From the NCBI GenBank assembly GCA_964405775.1, contig CAYOPG010000118.1:1-5009 (forward strand): a stretch of 5,009 nt of DNA, written 5' to 3'. A program made the translations under genes and the position numbers. Shown piece by piece: positions 2,863 through 5,009 of the stretch (position 1 is the first letter of the stretch; every line of letters begins with the position of its first letter). Origin of the DNA: JAAZFF01 sp964405775. Its GTDB lineage: Bacteria; Verrucomicrobiota; Kiritimatiellia; RFP12; UBA3636. The notes below the pieces were generated by a model. It ran no database searches. It was not told the DNA's origin and worked only from the letters and a program-made list of their open reading frames with translations.

Positions 2863-5009
2863 ATGTTAATCTCCGATTCTTCGAGACTAAGTCTCTGGCA
2901 TGATTCCAGCAAGAGCAACGCATTCTCCGGCTCGATAGAGGCCGGGGAGGCTCTGTACGTCGAGGGCCTCACTAAAAGCTCCGCAGTCAATCGCGAAGAG
3001 CTTGTCTGGCAATACACACGGGACGGCGAGACGCTCCACTTAACCAACTCGTTCACCGTCCTGAGCCAGCGCATCTTCGCCGATCTCGACTTCGACGGCG
3101 ACGTGGATGCGTACGACAAGGCGTTGCAGAAAGACATTTCGCCCGAATACGGCTGGACGATGCCTGTGAACACCAATGCCTTCCGCATAGCGCAGTTGCG
3201 GACAGACGTCGGCCTGCCCGGCATATACACCTTGCGGCTCGACGGCGCTCCGGCCTTCAAAGTGTGGCAGAGTCCAGACCCATACGCGGATGACGCGCCG
3301 TTTCTCGTCTCTGGGCAGGTGGTAACCAACGGCGTCGATGGCGTTTACTGGGGCACCAGTTCGACAGCCAACTTGTACTTGCAGGCAATAGCCCCCGGCA
3401 CCGCCACGCTCACATACACATTCACCGGCACAGGCGAAGCCGAGGGAATTGTCAGCCAGACCTCGCTGAAAATGACGGCATGGAGGCTATCGCTTGTGCC
3501 TGACTACGACCGCGACGGCGCGATAGACTGGCGGGACCAGTCGCAGGCGGCGGCAAACCGCGTGTTCCGGTGGTGGATAAACGACGACGCCGATGCGGAG
3601 GGCGACTTCACGGGGGCGTCCGGCATCCCGGGGCAGACCCCCGGGAACCACTCGGACGGCGTCGTGAACGGTCTGGGCGACCTGATAGACTTCTTCCCGC
3701 TGTGGCTTGATCTGCACGATGTGCTGGACATGATCCCCCCGGAGGGAGACGTCCAGTACAGGCTCCGGCAGTCCGGCGGCTCCGTCAAGGCGGTTTACAC
3801 CGATCTCGCCCGCACCGCCGCCGGAAGCTATATGGTGGCCAGCAACGCCCTTTACGGGCCGGCCTTCGACAGCAATGCGCATGAGGCCCCGGTGTTCGAA
3901 ATCCCGACCTCGGGCGTTGCGCTGGAGAGGGGTTTTCTTGACCGCATCGCCGCCGATCCCGCCAAGGGCGTCCTGCTTCTGGAAGGGGCGGCGCAGTCGA
4001 GCGCGCCGCTGGAGCTTGAGGTATGGAAAGGCGCGGCGCGCATCGGGCTTGTGGAGATGCCGATGAGCATAGACGGGGTGGAGGAGATGTACCGCTGGCA
4101 CAACATCAGGGATTCCGCCACCATGCCCGAGCGCATCGGGGAGCCTGGCAACCGCCCCGACGCCGAGTGCAAAAACACCGACGTCTTCCTCGCCCACGGC
4201 TTCCGCGTTTCGGAGAACGAGTCCCGGGCATGGGGTTCGGAGTTCTTCAAGCGGCTGTGGCGCGAGGGTATGAACGCCCGCTTCCACGCCGTGACCTGGA
4301 GCGCGGATTCCGGCTCGTCCATCTCGTATGAGGATAACGTCAACATCGCCTTCCTGACCGCCAGCAACTATGCCGCCCGTGTCGGCTCCGTGAAGGCAAC
4401 GAACCAGTCTGAGGTCGTCGTCATGGGGCACAGCCTAGGGTGCATGCTGACCTCCGCCGCGATAGCCGACCACCACCTGCCGGCGGCGAAGTTCCTCGCG
4501 CTCAACGGGGCGGTCCCCTCCGAGGCCTTCGACGCCGCGATGGCCGACGAGCGCACCAACTCTCTCAACCGCCTTCTGCACCCCTACTGGCGCGGCTACA
4601 TGGCGCGCACCTGGTCCGCCAACTGGCACCGCCTCTTCGCCGACCCCGACGCCTTCCCCGGCGACGACCGCGCCGCGCTCACATGGCGCGGACGCTTCGA
4701 CGGCGCCGCCCCCGTCCTCTACAACTTCTGGTCGTCCGGCGACGAAGTGCTGGAAATCGCGGCGGATTCGGATATACTTGCTACTACTGGCATTGAATGG
4801 GACTGGTCGTTTAGCGGACAGCTTATCAACGCCCGCCGCTACGTATGGCACAAGCAGGCTCTGTTCAAGGGGCGCAGCCCCCTCTACGGCACGACGTGGG
4901 CGGGCTGGGGATTCTGGGAGTGGATGCTGCCCCTCGTAGGCAATGTTTACAGCAGAGACGAGGCAAACGAACTCGACGACGACACACTGCGCGCCGAACC
5001 CGTCTTCCG
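2863..5009 (+). CDS. Large modular protein: EF-hand loops, Ig-like module and C-terminal alpha/beta-hydrolase (lipase/esterase-like), 3' end outside the window
   Basis: The frame is open from the in-frame TAA at 2854 to the window edge, giving about 715 residues from ATG 2863. Order: residues 1-70 beta-rich; EF-hand loop 74-85 (DLDFDGDVDAYD); shared Ig-like module 87-206; second EF-hand loop 214-225 (DYDRDGAIDWRD); a dockerin-like stretch near 262-279 (NHSDGVVNGLGDLIDFFP); a linker; then a hydrolase domain from about 440. The hydrolase shows HG at 445-446 (FLAHGF, oxyanion-hole type), the nucleophile elbow VVVMGHSLG with Ser524, and a candidate acid Asp627 in WSSGDEVL. His663 (VWHKQ) is a possible catalytic His, unless that residue lies beyond the window. 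GHSLG elbows are typical of lipases, esterases and PGAP1/DUF676-like serine hydrolases; the substrate is unknown. ATG 2863 has no ribosome site and no signal peptide. The natural signal peptide lies just upstream behind TAA, so the gene may be a nonsense-disrupted secreted effector. The hydrolase part is much richer in GC than the array. Confidence 0.85.
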   Translation, partial: MLISDSSRLSLWHDSSKSNAFSGSIEAGEALYVEGLTKSSAVNREELVWQYTRDGETLHLTNSFTVLSQRIFADLDFDGDVDAYDKALQKDISPEYGWTMPVNTNAFRIAQLRTDVGLPGIYTLRLDGAPAFKVWQSPDPYADDAPFLVSGQVVTNGVDGVYWGTSSTANLYLQAIAPGTATLTYTFTGTGEAEGIVSQTSLKMTAWRLSLVPDYDRDGAIDWRDQSQAAANRVFRWWINDDADAEGDFTGASGIPGQTPGNHSDGVVNGLGDLIDFFPLWLDLHDVLDMIPPEGDVQYRLRQSGGSVKAVYTDLARTAAGSYMVASNALYGPAFDSNAHEAPVFEIPTSGVALERGFLDRIAADPAKGVLLLEGAAQSSAPLELEVWKGAARIGLVEMPMSIDGVEEMYRWHNIRDSATMPERIGEPGNRPDAECKNTDVFLAHGFRVSENESRAWGSEFFKRLWREGMNARFHAVTWSADSGSSISYEDNVNIAFLTASNYAARVGSVKATNQSEVVVMGHSLGCMLTSAAIADHHLPAAKFLALNGAVPSEAFDAAMADERTNSLNRLLHPYWRGYMARTWSANWHRLFADPDAFPGDDRAALTWRGRFDGAAPVLYNFWSSGDEVLEIAADSDILATTGIEWDWSFSGQLINARRYVWHKQALFKGRSPLYGTTWAGWGFWEWMLPLVGNVYSRDEANELDDDTLRAEPVF
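2883..2895. repeat. Perfect 13-nt inverted repeat near the start of the hydrolase gene
   Basis: GAGACT-A-AGTCTC is a perfect palindrome with a one-base centre, 30 nt after the point where similarity to the small-gene leader ends. It could be an operator-like or recombination-related site, or chance. There is no supporting second copy in the window. Confidence 0.3.
3082..3117 (+). other. EF-hand/dockerin-like calcium loop 1 in the hydrolase gene
   Basis: Codons encode DLDFDGDVDAYD, with Asp at loop positions 1, 3, 5, 9 and 12, Gly at 6 and a hydrophobic residue at 8. This is the canonical 12-residue calcium-binding loop, except for Asp in place of Glu at 12, which is common in dockerin-type loops. 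It sits directly before the shared Ig-like module. The first large gene probably has the same loop just outside the window, because the ALQ/ALR residues that follow it are already aligned there. Confidence 0.75.
3121..3480 (+). repeat. Shared 120-codon Ig-like module, copy 2
   Basis: This is the gap-free partner of 2-361. It has the same strand order and the same SLKMTA end point, after which the protein changes from the beta-sandwich continuation of the first gene to an EF-hand loop and hydrolase. It is bracketed by EF-hand loops on both sides. Confidence 0.85.
3502..3537 (+). other. EF-hand/dockerin-like calcium loop 2 in the hydrolase gene
   Basis: Codons encode DYDRDGAIDWRD: Asp at 1, 3, 5, 9 and 12, Gly at 6, Ile at 8. 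It begins seven codons after the end of the Ig-like module. A looser Asp-rich stretch (NDDADAEGD) and a dockerin-like DGVVNGLGDLIDFF segment follow, so the region probably binds several calcium ions. Confidence 0.75.

Noticed and set aside
3487..4431. 314-codon open frame on the minus strand
   Set aside because: It lies fully antisense to the hydrolase gene, in high-GC DNA where antisense stops are rare. Its Arg/Gly/Pro/His-rich product shows no domain, and the + strand frame has clear EF-hand and GHSLG motifs.
3852..4851. Other overlapping frames on both strands inside the hydrolase gene
   Set aside because: They have low-complexity Arg/Pro/Ala/Ser-rich translations typical of out-of-frame reading of GC-rich coding DNA.

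Overview
The window is read as a bacterial, chromosome-like stretch coding on the + strand from end to end. The standard code applies: TAA and TGA both act as stops. No rRNA, tRNA, transposase or CRISPR array is visible. Every gene with a visible 5' end carries, or once carried, a Sec-type signal peptide, so this looks like a locus for exported proteins. The EF-hand/dockerin-like calcium loops, the Ig-like module and the large exported proteins of unknown function resemble what uncultured PVC-group bacteria (Kiritimatiellota, Verrucomicrobiota, Lentisphaerota) carry. That placement is an impression from style, not a search result.

Layout. (1) Positions 2-1357 hold the 3' part of a large gene. 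Its first 120 codons in the window are an Ig-like module, followed by a unique C-terminal region. (2) Positions 1369-2786 hold three tandem, near-identical genes for small secreted TPR-like proteins of 155 aa each, counted from the preferred start. The repeat unit is exactly 475 bp, so each copy sits in a different reading frame. (3) Positions 2779-2856 hold a fourth copy of only the signal-peptide leader, ended by TAA at the codon for the first mature residue. (4) Positions 2863-5009 hold a second large gene, open to the window edge. It carries EF-hand loops, the same 120-codon Ig-like module (about 70% identical by eye), and then an unrelated C-terminal alpha/beta-hydrolase domain with a GHSLG nucleophile elbow. 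It is in frame with the broken leader, so one C-to-T change (CAA to TAA) probably separated its signal peptide from its body.

How the parts may work together. Two large exported proteins share an N-terminal module but have unrelated C-termini, and one is followed directly by tandem paralogous small exported proteins. This is the architecture of polymorphic effector/toxin loci with immunity-gene arrays. On that reading the three small proteins would be periplasmic immunity or adaptor proteins for the first effector, and the hydrolase would be a second, possibly displaced or inactivated, effector cassette. This is inference: no secretion-system gene (VgrG, PAAR, Rhs, T9SS component) is visible in the window, and the toxin assignment of the first C-terminal domain rests on weak resemblance.

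The window is almost fully coding. The only gaps are 1358-1368, about 7 nt between the small genes, and 2857-2862. No promoter or terminator could be supported.
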